DNA of 64,000 nt from a virus: positions 172,752 through 236,751 of the IMG/VR virus record IMGVR_UViG_3300032053_000002; one strand, written 5' to 3'. Below the pieces are notes generated by a model. It made no database searches and had not been told where the DNA came from. It saw only the letters and a list, made by a program, of their open reading frames with translations. A program made the translations under genes and the position numbers. Below, in pieces: positions 40,774 through 48,638 of this stretch (positions within the stretch are counted from its first letter, which is position 1; each line of letters opens with the position of its first letter).

Positions 40774-41382
40774 CTATTCTTTATATTTCTTAGCAATTTT
40801 GTTTAATCTTTTTATTTCATTCGCGTCTAAAATATGGTCGCCAACTTCTTGTACGGCCCGAGTATACAGAGATTCAACAAAATTCATATCATTATCGTAA
40901 TTCTTTCTACCAAAGCCAATAAATACCAAAGAACGTAACCGATTCAATCTTTCCGCGATACTTTGTATTTTTTTCTCTCGATACCTAACAGTTGCGTCGC
41001 AAATTGCGTCAAATAACTCTTTATATTCCTCAACCGATTTTATAGATTTCCCCCGCACCGCTTCACATACTTCCCACTTTTCGTTAGAATAACAAACAAA
41101 ATATTGGTCTTTAAGATTAAAACTATATGGATTATCGGCCACCCATAAATGATAATTTCGATGTGGGCTGTTCGGACGTAAATCTTTAAGCCACTTTCCT
41201 GCCGATCTTAATATATTTTCGCGAGTCAAACAACGACGACCCGATAATAAATTAATAATAAAAAAATTTCCATAAAAATTATAAAAAAATTCCCAGTTCG
41301 GGTAAATATATTTTATTTCCCATCTATTGTCTTTTAGATACGTATATTGATACGGGTTTATTTTACGAAACACTCTAGGCAT
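40774..41382 (-). CDS. hypothetical protein, 202 aa
   Basis: Unknown protein of 202 residues. The first half is rich in aromatic residues (NPYQYTYLKDNRWEIKYIYP, NWEFFYNFYGNFFIINLLSG) and mainly beta. The second half is helical and basic (YREKKIQSIAERLNRLRSLV, ILDANEIKRLNKIAKKYKE). There is no signal peptide. It lies in a run of small unknown genes between strong promoters, typical of an early host-takeover block. Confidence 0.5.
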   Translation of the reverse strand: MPRVFRKINPYQYTYLKDNRWEIKYIYPNWEFFYNFYGNFFIINLLSGRRCLTRENILRSAGKWLKDLRPNSPHRNYHLWVADNPYSFNLKDQYFVCYSNEKWEVCEAVRGKSIKSVEEYKELFDAICDATVRYREKKIQSIAERLNRLRSLVFIGFGRKNYDNDMNFVESLYTRAVQEVGDHILDANEIKRLNKIAKKYKE

Positions 41383-41383
41383 T

Positions 41384-41680
41384 TTATCTTGTTAGTCTCC
41401 CCCGAATACCACGATATTCACGATACTGAGTTTTATTTTTTGCATTATTCATTAAAAGTTTAATTTTCTTTTTTCGTTTTTCGATGACTCCAGGGATTAA
41501 ACCGTCGGCCATTTCCACCAACATTTTTGCGTTGCATTGACCGCAATCACGATGGGATTTTTTTTCAGTGAGTTCCTTGATGTAGTTGTCTACATAAATA
41601 GGATTTTCGCCATCCGAAAATTGAAGTTTTTCGGAATACGCATGACCGCACTTGTATTTTAAAGTAATGATTTTTATCAT
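41384..41680 (-). CDS. hypothetical protein with CxxC, 98 aa
   Basis: A 98-residue protein with YKCGHAYSE near the start and CGQCNAK in the middle, likely ligands for one zinc ion. The C-terminal half is very basic (EKRKKKIKLLMNNAKNKTQY). AAAGGAG precedes its ATG, and it overlaps the upstream gene by four bases. A nucleic-acid-binding role is possible. Confidence 0.5.
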   Translation of the reverse strand: MIKIITLKYKCGHAYSEKLQFSDGENPIYVDNYIKELTEKKSHRDCGQCNAKMLVEMADGLIPGVIEKRKKKIKLLMNNAKNKTQYREYRGIRGRLTR

Positions 41681-41946
41681 ATCGGCTCCTTTTTATTAAA
41701 AAATTCAAAAATAGTTACTTCTTGTCGCGAGTCAAGATTGATACATTCTATTGGCGACAACAAATCAACTTTCGTCTCTTTTTGTATTTTTCCATCTTTT
41801 AAATACGCGCGTATGTGAACGTTTAGTGTATTACCTGCTCCCCTAGTTCCATATAATTCCATGAACGGAAGATAATAATACCACTTCTCATAAAATTTAA
41901 TACTGACCCACATTCCAACAGGTACAAATTCAAATAAAGTTTTCAT
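41677..41946 (-). CDS. hypothetical protein, 89 aa
   Basis: An 89-residue beta-rich protein (LFEFVPVGMWVSIKFYEKW, then LNVHIRAYLKDGKIQKETKV) with no known domain, cysteine pair or membrane segment. It is the first gene after a consensus sigma70 promoter that begins in the end of the neighbouring gene, so it should be expressed early from host polymerase. Confidence 0.5.
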   Translation of the reverse strand: MKTLFEFVPVGMWVSIKFYEKWYYYLPFMELYGTRGAGNTLNVHIRAYLKDGKIQKETKVDLLSPIECINLDSRQEVTIFEFFNKKEPI

Positions 41947-41951
41947 TACTC

Positions 41952-41980
41952 AATATACCAAATTTATTTGTTATTGTCAA
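41952..41980 (-). promoter_or_regulatory. consensus sigma70 promoter (TTGACA-17-TATATT)
   Basis: On the minus strand a perfect TTGACA -35 box is followed by a 17-base spacer and TATATT. The -35 box lies in the last codons of the gene at 41964-42431. It would drive the small genes at 41677 and below early in infection by host RNA polymerase. Confidence 0.7.
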
Positions 41981-42431
41981 CCGTTTTATATTCTCTATAC
42001 AAAAAATTTAATTTTTTTACCTGCGCGATTGTTAGTTTTTCAACTCCATAAAGAAGAGAACTGCCCGTCATAATAGTTGACACGTATCTTTCATTGGATT
42101 CGTCCATCTGCGTTTCAAGACTATTTTTAAAAATGCGGGTCGCCATTACAGATTGAATAAGTTCACGTAATTTTTTTAACCTTAAATAAATAAACGCACC
42201 TTTATAATATTTTTCCGCGTATGTTATGGCGGCATTTCGGTGTTCAATTTGAGCGATCGCCGGTATACCAAACATTTCCGGCGCAATATCCAATAAAATC
42301 GGAGCTTCTATTACATACCAATTACCAGTCGTACTAATCATTTGTTTAATTTCTACAGTACGAAAATATTTATTCCTGGGATCCCGCAAAACCCAGTAAT
42401 TAGTGAGCACTTCTTCCCAGGTAATTGTCAT
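41964..42431 (-). CDS. hypothetical protein, 155 aa
   Basis: Unknown protein of 155 residues. It is mixed alpha/beta with a conserved-looking core (NWYVIEAPILLDIAPEMFGI) and a helical C-terminal half (FIYLRLKKLRELIQSVMATR, ending LTIAQVKKLNFLYREYKT). No cysteine pairs or export signal. It follows the RlaP-like gene with one base between them. Confidence 0.5.
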   Translation of the reverse strand: MTITWEEVLTNYWVLRDPRNKYFRTVEIKQMISTTGNWYVIEAPILLDIAPEMFGIPAIAQIEHRNAAITYAEKYYKGAFIYLRLKKLRELIQSVMATRIFKNSLETQMDESNERYVSTIMTGSSLLYGVEKLTIAQVKKLNFLYREYKTVDNNK

Positions 42432-42432
42432 A

Positions 42433-43392
42433 TTATTTAACTCCGAAATGTCTTTTTAACATTTTTTTAATCAAATCCTGCACTTCATTATATCTGGGTT
42501 TCGAGGGAAGTTTGCTAGTATTAGATAAACTTTCAACTTCCTTTTCTAATTCTTCAGACATTTTTAAAACATCGGTCATTTTATACTTTCCATTTTTAAC
42601 ATCTAAAATCAGGTCGCGGTCTTTTAAAGGAAAAATCAACTCACCGGTTTTTAATAACTCAATTCCTTCAAACATAAGACGTAATAAATGACTTCCGAAC
42701 TTAGTGTCGAATCCTTTATTTAACAATAAATCTTTACGATTACTCACTTTAGATAATCTTTCAGCTAACATTTTTTTTACTTTTTTAACCATGAAATGTC
42801 GTTGAAAATTTAAATCCCCACATTGAATATTGTCGCCTTTAACAGTGAAAAAAGGAAGTTTTTCCAAAGGCAATTCAACCAATAATTTTTTATTTTCTTC
42901 TACGGTATTAAAGTTTTCTTCCAAATATTCATATGTGTTTTTTAAGGCATAAAAATTCTCGGTACGAATAACCATTTTTCTTTTTTGAGTAAACGCATAA
43001 CCTAAAAACCTATGTTTCAATCCAACATGAAGAAAAAGATGGCGATTATCCAATAATTCTTTCCCAAAATCGTTGGCGAAAAGCAAATTTTCTTTATTCA
43101 CAAAAAGAGTTTCTAGTACATTGGGATTATTGTCGAGCGACAACTTGGCGTATTTTCGTAATTCATAAAAAACAACATCTATCGCTTCTTTAGAATTTCG
43201 CCCACTTTCCAATTTATCTTTGACGGATAAATCAATAAAATTGGCGGTTTCAAACCCGAAAACTTGATTTTCTTCAGGCATAAAAACACCGGCATAGTCT
43301 TCATCGGAATTAACGGTGTTAGTTCCATATAGAAAACTACCAATACGAAATTTTAAAATCTTATTTTCTTTAACTAATTTTTCGGCGTTCAC
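42433..43392 (-). CDS. RlaP-type nucleotidyltransferase, GTG start
   Basis: A 319-residue DNA polymerase beta-superfamily nucleotidyltransferase of the RlaP (PF10127) group. GSFLYGTNTVNSDEDYAGVF holds the GS-x-x-x-G and D-x-D metal site, followed by EAIDVVFYELRKYAKLSLDN and NPNVLETLFV, both conserved in the family. RlaP proteins are linked with RNA repair and tRNA-end metabolism. The GTG at 43390-43392 follows AAGG. A strong sigma70-like promoter stands directly upstream, suggesting early expression. Whether it modifies RNA or nucleotides is unknown. Confidence 0.82.
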   Translation of the reverse strand: MNAEKLVKENKILKFRIGSFLYGTNTVNSDEDYAGVFMPEENQVFGFETANFIDLSVKDKLESGRNSKEAIDVVFYELRKYAKLSLDNNPNVLETLFVNKENLLFANDFGKELLDNRHLFLHVGLKHRFLGYAFTQKRKMVIRTENFYALKNTYEYLEENFNTVEENKKLLVELPLEKLPFFTVKGDNIQCGDLNFQRHFMVKKVKKMLAERLSKVSNRKDLLLNKGFDTKFGSHLLRLMFEGIELLKTGELIFPLKDRDLILDVKNGKYKMTDVLKMSEELEKEVESLSNTSKLPSKPRYNEVQDLIKKMLKRHFGVK

Positions 43393-43419
43393 GATACATA
43401 ACCTTTTTATTTATAATAA

Positions 43420-43448
43420 AATATAACCACAAAACTCTCAATTGTCAA
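43420..43448 (-). promoter_or_regulatory. consensus sigma70 promoter for the RlaP-like gene
   Basis: Minus-strand TTGACA, 17 bases, TATATT, followed by TTATTATAAATAAAAAGG running into the ribosome site. The same arrangement recurs before the next gene. A TATAAATA late box lies just downstream, so one leader might respond to both early and late polymerase. Confidence 0.75.
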
Positions 43449-43461
43449 GATAAAATTTCGT

Positions 43462-43701
43462 TTATTCAATATTTAAAACGGTCACGACGGTTTTTTCGGT
43501 TGGATTAAAAACCAATCCGATAATTTTACCATTAAGACGTACTGTTATGGTCAGGCTGTTGCGAAGGGCTTCTTCTTTGATAACATAAAACTTTTTCAAA
43601 CTAACAAGAAACCGAATAGCGTCCAATTCACGTTTTAGTTTTATATCGTACCTTTCAAACAACCGCATGACGGCATGGTTCGTTAATTTTATCTCGTTCA
43701 T
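43462..43701 (-). CDS. small HxxxR-ER protein (DUF4258/ParE-like?)
   Basis: A 79-residue protein. TNHAVMRLFERYDI resembles the opening His and Arg-Glu-Arg pattern of DUF4258 and RelE/ParE-like small folds, followed by three strands (SLTITVRLNGKIIG, VVTVLNIE). No antitoxin gene is adjacent, and the catalytic residues of RelE toxins cannot be confirmed, so I do not call it a toxin. It has its own consensus promoter and AAGGG ribosome site. Confidence 0.5.
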   Translation of the reverse strand: MNEIKLTNHAVMRLFERYDIKLKRELDAIRFLVSLKKFYVIKEEALRNSLTITVRLNGKIIGLVFNPTEKTVVTVLNIE

Positions 43702-43729
43702 AGTAACATAACCCTTTTATTTATAATAA

Positions 43730-43758
43730 AATATAGTCATTATAACCATATCAGTCAA
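43730..43758 (-). promoter_or_regulatory. consensus sigma70 promoter for the 79-aa gene
   Basis: Minus-strand TTGACT, 17 bases, TATATT, then TTATTATAAATAAAAGGG. It is nearly a copy of the promoter 310 bases away, including the TATAAATA and the purine-rich ribosome site, so the unit looks duplicated. Confidence 0.75.
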
Positions 43759-43807
43759 GAGAAAAATTAACTATTTTGAAGTTGGTGTACGAGTGTTCAC
43801 CATTGGA

Positions 43808-45208
43808 CTATCCCATGCCCTCAACTTTTTTTACCGGCGTCTCTATCAGTTCTTCAAATTTCTGATTTAATAATCTTCTTTCCAACAGAGTTCCGCTTTC
43901 CATTTCTTTTTTGATTTTCTGACCCGTGTCCGTCTTTTCATCAAATATTTCAATCGTACCATTCGCCGCATTTATTTTGGCCGGATAAGTAAACCCGTCC
44001 GGCCCGAATCTATTTTTGGCGACATGAATTCTTCCAGTGTGAGATAATTTATCCTTTGTTCTTCTCTGCAAAGTCATTATAAAGTCGCTTATCATCACCT
44101 TAGAATATGCTTCCGATATTCTATTCGCTTCGATGTATTCGTCTTCGGTAGATGACCGATTACTTTGTGATGCGCTCCATAACGGAACTTCAAATTCTCC
44201 GGCCATTCCTCTAAGTTCTTCGTATATGCCTTCTAATTCGAACCGTTTTTCTTTTGCGTTATATAAAATATTCCCTTTTATTAAATCTCCGTAATCCACT
44301 ATAATCATATCCGGTTTAAACCCAAAATTTATACAACGAGTTATATGCGCTCGTATGGTATCGATTGTCGCATGTTTTGTTGGATAGTGTTTTATTATAA
44401 CATTTCCTTTAACTTTTCCTATTTCTTTTAAAACGTCATCCTGATGAAATTTTATCTCTTGAGATGGATACCCCGATAATCTAGAATCATACCTCAGTCC
44501 GATATAATCGTCAGATAATTCTAAAGTATAATGCAAAACTATTTTTCCCTTATTCGCGGCAGCAATGCCTATGCAAGTCAATGCCCATGTTTTTCCAATT
44601 CCACCTGGCGCAACAATCACTCCCATTTCTCCCTTTCCCAGTCCGCCATCCAATATTTCATTTATGATTGGCCAGGGTGTTGAAATAGTATTTCTAACCG
44701 TTTCGCTAACTCGTCTCTTGAAGAACTCCAAGTCTTTATAAATCACCCCTAACTCTCTGGACTCCCCCGCTTTAAGCGCTTTATCGACGATTGGGCGAAC
44801 ACCGTCCAGCTTTCCTTTGTTTATCAAATCTGCGCATTCTATAATTGCATTTTTCATCGCTTGGTTTTTGGCGAAATTTAAAAAATTTTCCTTAACATAA
44901 TCTAAATCTGTCGCCCCCATATTTTGATATACGGAACGCAAATTCTCTATTATGGATTTTTTTAGTATATCAGGTAAATCATTTTTTTCTAACTCTATCT
45001 TGAAAACGTCTAAAGTCGGGTAGTTTTTATATTGTTGATGATACGATAAAATATTTCTAATGATCCACTTATTTGCGTCAGAATCGTAATATTGAGGCAA
45101 GACTATATCCGATATCTGTTCTAAATATTTGGAATCCTTTAATAAACAAGTAATAGTTTTTATTTGAAATGAAACTCCGAATTGAAATAGGCTATCGTAT
45201 TCGGTCAT
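43808..45208 (-). CDS. 41: replicative DNA helicase (gp41/DnaB-like)
   Basis: A 466-residue RecA-fold helicase of the DnaB/gp41 group. The N-terminal 130 residues match the helical primase-interacting domain. VIVAPGGIGKTWALTCIG is Walker A, PDMIIVDYGDLIKG Walker B, and VPLWSASQSNRSS the motif 3 strand. It unwinds ahead of gp43. It shares a start/stop base with the 5' nuclease gene upstream. No primase (gp61) is seen nearby. The stop is followed by a gap containing an early promoter. Confidence 0.9.
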   Translation of the reverse strand: MTEYDSLFQFGVSFQIKTITCLLKDSKYLEQISDIVLPQYYDSDANKWIIRNILSYHQQYKNYPTLDVFKIELEKNDLPDILKKSIIENLRSVYQNMGATDLDYVKENFLNFAKNQAMKNAIIECADLINKGKLDGVRPIVDKALKAGESRELGVIYKDLEFFKRRVSETVRNTISTPWPIINEILDGGLGKGEMGVIVAPGGIGKTWALTCIGIAAANKGKIVLHYTLELSDDYIGLRYDSRLSGYPSQEIKFHQDDVLKEIGKVKGNVIIKHYPTKHATIDTIRAHITRCINFGFKPDMIIVDYGDLIKGNILYNAKEKRFELEGIYEELRGMAGEFEVPLWSASQSNRSSTEDEYIEANRISEAYSKVMISDFIMTLQRRTKDKLSHTGRIHVAKNRFGPDGFTYPAKINAANGTIEIFDEKTDTGQKIKKEMESGTLLERRLLNQKFEELIETPVKKVEGMG

Positions 45209-46260
45209 TATTTTTCTCCCTGGGTTTGTAATGCAAATATATTTAACTTATTAAAATTAGTCAGCAACCACGAATTCAAATTAGGAATTGCGGAATACAT
45301 CTTGTCCTCTAGAAACAAGCGTTTAAATTGAAACTGATTTATTATACTTATCGGCTTATCAATAAGTTCCCGAATAATTGATTTACTAGTTCCGCTAATA
45401 TTACTGGTACTGAGTTGCATTAATTTATAATTTCTAATCAGTTCATCTTTTTTTTCAGATAAAGTTTTAAGTGTCTTATTATTTTCCGACTCTTTTTGTA
45501 TGTATTCCATGAAAGAATCAAAATCTATTTTTTTATCTTCGCAGATTATTGCGACATTTTTATGCACCGTTTTTTCGCCGATTCCTTTTATACCTGGAAC
45601 ATTATCAGATTTATCCCCGGTAATAATTTTAAATAAAATATGATTGTCAGATATAACTCCGTAGTCTTCTTTCACCGAAGAAGGGGTATAGAGTTTTTTT
45701 CGGGTTGGACTCCAAACCGAAACCTTATCGTTTATTAACTGTATAAAATCCGCGTCGGTCGACATTATAGTTACTTTTTCTTTGAATATATCATTCGCAA
45801 GATACGCCATCACATCGTCGCCTTCTACATTTTCTATCACAATAGTTGTTACCGGCAAAAAATCCAAATACTCCGCTATTCGTATTAATTGTCGCATCGC
45901 ATTTTTATGTTCTTCATCCGCATCTTCAAAATCGTATGCACGATTCAACCTTACTCGTAATCCTTTTCTGTTTTGCTTATATTCGGGGTATATTTTTCGC
46001 CTTCGTTGACTTCCACCTTTACCATCGAAAACAATTACACAACGAGTTGGGCTCAGCAATCGAACGGCATACGCGACAGTATTCAAAAACCCGACAATCC
46101 CTCCAATGTGAGTTCCGTCATCATTCATGGACGGATTGACCGAAAACGCTCTTAAATAAGAGTTGAGCCCATCGATTATTAAAACATTAGAATTTACGGT
46201 TTGCTCAACGGAATGTTCCTTTTGTATCTCTTTTAAGAGATTGTTAAAATTTACGGTCAT
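45208..46260 (-). CDS. rnh: 5'-3' exonuclease / RNase H (T4 Rnh-like)
   Basis: A 350-residue flap-type 5' nuclease. NVLIIDGLNSYLRAF and CVIVFDGKGGSQRRR give the first metal-binding aspartates, YPEYKQNRKG the arch basic patch, VEGDDVMAYLA and MSTDADFIQLI further metal ligands, and TGDKSDNVPGIKGIGEKT the helix-hairpin-helix. It removes RNA primers and flaps during lagging-strand synthesis. It overlaps the S24-like gene by four bases and touches the helicase gene. Confidence 0.9.
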   Translation of the reverse strand: MTVNFNNLLKEIQKEHSVEQTVNSNVLIIDGLNSYLRAFSVNPSMNDDGTHIGGIVGFLNTVAYAVRLLSPTRCVIVFDGKGGSQRRRKIYPEYKQNRKGLRVRLNRAYDFEDADEEHKNAMRQLIRIAEYLDFLPVTTIVIENVEGDDVMAYLANDIFKEKVTIMSTDADFIQLINDKVSVWSPTRKKLYTPSSVKEDYGVISDNHILFKIITGDKSDNVPGIKGIGEKTVHKNVAIICEDKKIDFDSFMEYIQKESENNKTLKTLSEKKDELIRNYKLMQLSTSNISGTSKSIIRELIDKPISIINQFQFKRLFLEDKMYSAIPNLNSWLLTNFNKLNIFALQTQGEK

Positions 46261-46811
46261 GGATTTAACACATCAACCAATTTCTCAGTCGCCTTTCCAT
46301 AAATTTGTTTAGTCCAACCGTTTGTTTTTCCGCGATTGTTTCCTATTAAACAACCTCGCTCTTCATTTTTTGCTTTTACTATATGAAGATAAAATTTCCC
46401 CTTTACTTTGCAATAAACAATGTCGCCTACTTTAACATCTTCCATTTTAATCGGCACCAATCTAACAGGTTGTTTTGATTTAATTAGGGGAGTCATAGAA
46501 TTTCCAGATTCTTTAACTATTATTGATTCTCCTTTTTGGAGCATTTCTACTTTCCAATTATTCAACTCCGTTTCCTCCAATATATTATTTTTTTTATGTA
46601 ATTCAAGTTCTTTTTCAAACTTTTTATCCGCCGCCCTAAAACAATGAAAGTTTTCGCATTGACTTCCAGGATCTCGTTCTTCTTTATGTTTTCTACACCA
46701 ACCTTTTTCTATATAGCCACCAAACTCATTTCCGTTAAAATTATAATAAATACAAAAATCGCAAACGGGCAAGCACTCATCGCAACAAGTTATTGGTAAA
46801 TTACTTTTCAT
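46257..46811 (-). CDS. S24/LexA-like protein with Cys-rich N-terminus
   Basis: A 184-residue protein of two parts. Residues 1-65 hold many cysteines (CCDECLPVCDFCIYYN, GWCRKHKEERDPGSQCENFHC), a zinc or iron-sulfur module. Residues about 90-184 follow the LexA/UmuD/S26 fold: KESGNSMTPLIKSKQPVRLV with a possible nucleophile serine, VGDIVYCKVKGKFYLHIV and IGNNRGKTNGWTKQIYGKA. The catalytic lysine is not obvious. Many phages carry such proteins without a known role. There is no DNA-binding domain like that of LexA. Confidence 0.65.
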   Translation of the reverse strand: MKSNLPITCCDECLPVCDFCIYYNFNGNEFGGYIEKGWCRKHKEERDPGSQCENFHCFRAADKKFEKELELHKKNNILEETELNNWKVEMLQKGESIIVKESGNSMTPLIKSKQPVRLVPIKMEDVKVGDIVYCKVKGKFYLHIVKAKNEERGCLIGNNRGKTNGWTKQIYGKATEKLVDVLNP

Positions 46812-47193
46812 ATTTTTCGACTATCCTCTGAATAAAAAGTTTTTTATTTGAAGTTTTTTTCCATTCACTTTGCCATATAATTTCTATATTAAATCCCATT
46901 TTCTTAGCGAAATCCATCTTTTCTTCGTCTTTTTCCCACTTTTCCCACGCATACTGATTTTTTATCTTATCATAGAAATCTGGCGAATATGTATTTTTAT
47001 TATAATGCCATCTGTCGCCATAATACTCAACGATTAAATTTAAATCTTCAATATACATATCGTATGGAAAAGTGTTTAAATAAAATTCATTTCTGATTTT
47101 AAATCCACAAGATTTAAATTCTTCGGCTACCTGAATATGTCCCTGACTATATCGACGGCGAAGTATTTTTTTCTTCTTATTGTTTTTAGGCAA
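46801..47193 (-). CDS. Vsr-like homing endonuclease, TTG or ATT start
   Basis: A 130-residue protein with a Vsr/PD-(D/E)xK-type core: EFYLNTFPYDMYIEDLNLIV, then EYYGDRWHYN with D-x-W-H and EKMDFAKKMGFNIEIIWQSE. Vsr-like endonucleases are known as the mobile partners of phage genes fractured by split inteins. The start is uncertain: no ATG exists, a TTG stands at 47191-47193 and an ATT precedes it. It lies 18 bases after the C-terminal UvsX gene. It would cut an intact uvsX in a rival phage. Confidence 0.75.
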   Translation of the reverse strand: MPKNNKKKKILRRRYSQGHIQVAEEFKSCGFKIRNEFYLNTFPYDMYIEDLNLIVEYYGDRWHYNKNTYSPDFYDKIKNQYAWEKWEKDEEKMDFAKKMGFNIEIIWQSEWKKTSNKKLFIQRIVEKYEK

Positions 47194-47211
47194 AATAGTT
47201 CTCTATGAGCG

Positions 47212-48102
47212 CTATTCTTCGCCCACAACTTCATCCGTGTGAACTACCGTATCATCTTCGCTCAACCCGATAGTCGATTCAGAACGATATTTGGTGATTA
47301 AAATATCGCAAATCTTATTATAAACGAATTCTTTAAATTCGGGTTTGCTCTCCAATATAGATTTCCAGTTACTTAACTCGAATTTTACTTCTTCTCCATT
47401 TTGGTCATCCATCTTATATCCCGGGCTTGAACGTTTCGCAACGTCATAGTCTTTTAGAATGTTAAGCCAACTTTCGTAGTCGTCTATTCCGCGATCAAAA
47501 TACATATCAAAGTCGGCAGTTCTAAATGGTGGTGCGACACGATTTTTAATAACCTGCGCTCTTGCTTTAACTCCGAGTACCCTATCTTCACTTTTTGTTT
47601 TTTGTTTTATTTGCCCTATACATTTTAAGCGAAGTCGTACAGAAGAATGAAATGCTATTGCTTTTCCGCCAGAAGTTGTATTATGATTTAATCTTCCATT
47701 GGCATAATAATTTTCGCCATCAACTTCAATGTCAACTATATTTAATGGTTCGTCAGTAACCCACTTAAAATCTTCATGGCTTCTTAGCGTAATATCTTTA
47801 TAGATTTTTTTTGTTTTAAATTCTTCTCCACCAAATGAATCCGCGGGTCTCCTCAACTCTATTATTCTATGATTTCCACTTCCTTTCAATTTTCCATCTG
47901 TATAATAATCTTCAACGGATTCTTTAACCAAAAAGGTTTTTACTTTCTTATATTCATCTTTTCCAGTTTCCAGATTCTTTCCCAACACTTGAATATCAAA
48001 ATCAGATAAATCATACTCGCATGGTGTCTTAAAATCATTTATACCGATAAATTTTTCAGCGAATTCTGCTAAAGTCAATTCTTCTTCAATGTATTTTTCC
48101 AT
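47212..48102 (-). CDS. uvsX-C: C-intein fused to C-terminal part of UvsX
   Basis: A 296-residue protein in two parts. Residues 1-141 are a C-terminal intein piece: MEKYIEEELTLAEFAEKFIG at the start, a GSGNHRIIEL block B-like motif at 74-83, and NIVDIEVDGENYYANGRLNH then Asn 141 as the splice end. Residues 142-296 are the rest of a RecA/UvsX: TTSGGKAIAFHSSVRLRLK, then NRVAPPFRTADFDMYFDRGI. The +1 residue is Thr, a valid splice nucleophile. Joined to the N-terminal gene it gives a 383-residue recombinase, close to T4 UvsX in size. Confidence 0.92.
   Translation of the reverse strand: MEKYIEEELTLAEFAEKFIGINDFKTPCEYDLSDFDIQVLGKNLETGKDEYKKVKTFLVKESVEDYYTDGKLKGSGNHRIIELRRPADSFGGEEFKTKKIYKDITLRSHEDFKWVTDEPLNIVDIEVDGENYYANGRLNHNTTSGGKAIAFHSSVRLRLKCIGQIKQKTKSEDRVLGVKARAQVIKNRVAPPFRTADFDMYFDRGIDDYESWLNILKDYDVAKRSSPGYKMDDQNGEEVKFELSNWKSILESKPEFKEFVYNKICDILITKYRSESTIGLSEDDTVVHTDEVVGEE
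47680..48102 (-). mobile_element. C-terminal half of split intein
   Basis: Residues 1-141 of the gene above. It contains block B-like and the terminal F and G blocks ending HN, followed by Thr of the extein. Its opening EKYIEEEL continues naturally from the ...KLNEK end of the N-intein, marking the original break point. Confidence 0.9.
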
Positions 48103-48104
48103 AA

Positions 48105-48536
48105 TTATTCTCCAAAAAATTCAAACGCAACTATTTTTTCGTTTTTTCGGATTCCCCGACCTTCTTGATTAAAATGATCACGTAAATACTCGTGACTTTT
48201 AAAAAATATCATTCTATTCTCTTTAAAAAAATCTTGATTCATAATAATTCTATAACTGTTTTTCGATTGTTCAAAAATATTTTTATCCGTTCTTTTTGAT
48301 CTTAAATATTCCCTACACATTTTATATATTTCTCTATCATTATATTCTTTCGTATATCTCTCTATACTATCGCATAAACCATCCAATTCAAAAATAAAAC
48401 TATGTATTAATATTTTTCTTTTTGATTCTAATAAATCTCTTTCTGATTCTTGATATCCTTTAAATTTCAATATAAAATTAATAACATCCGCAACATCGGT
48501 TTTTCTTTCTTCAATCATTTCTAAAATATAGTTCAT
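48105..48536 (-). CDS. unknown ORF between the two intein halves
   Basis: A 143-residue, mostly helical charged protein (ERKTDVADVINFILKFKGYQ, YNDREIYKMCREYLRSKRTD). No GIY-YIG, HNH, LAGLIDADG or PD-(D/E)xK motif is visible. GAGGAG precedes the ATG and its stop is two bases before the C-intein gene, so it is translated with it. In fractured phage genes this position usually holds a homing endonuclease, so a new endonuclease or splicing-related protein is possible. Function unknown. Confidence 0.6.
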   Translation of the reverse strand: MNYILEMIEERKTDVADVINFILKFKGYQESERDLLESKRKILIHSFIFELDGLCDSIERYTKEYNDREIYKMCREYLRSKRTDKNIFEQSKNSYRIIMNQDFFKENRMIFFKSHEYLRDHFNQEGRGIRKNEKIVAFEFFGE

Positions 48537-48552
48537 AATAAATTCTCCTCAA

Positions 48553-48588
48553 TTATATTTTTCCATCAACTATTTTAATTTTCTTCAT
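48553..48588 (-). CDS. possible 11-codon minigene
   Basis: AAGGAG stands nine bases before an ATG that encodes MKKIKIVDGKI and then stops, 16 bases before the next ATG. Either it is a leader peptide coupling translation or a relic left by the insertion. No function can be claimed. Confidence 0.25.
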   Translation of the reverse strand: MKKIKIVDGKI

Positions 48589-48638
48589 AAAATAAAACTC
48601 CTTTAATTATTTTTAATATTATCTAATATGAAGAATAT

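Noticed and set aside
43462-43701. RelE/ParE-type toxin
   Set aside because: Only a short opening pattern fits, no antitoxin partner and no catalytic residues identified.
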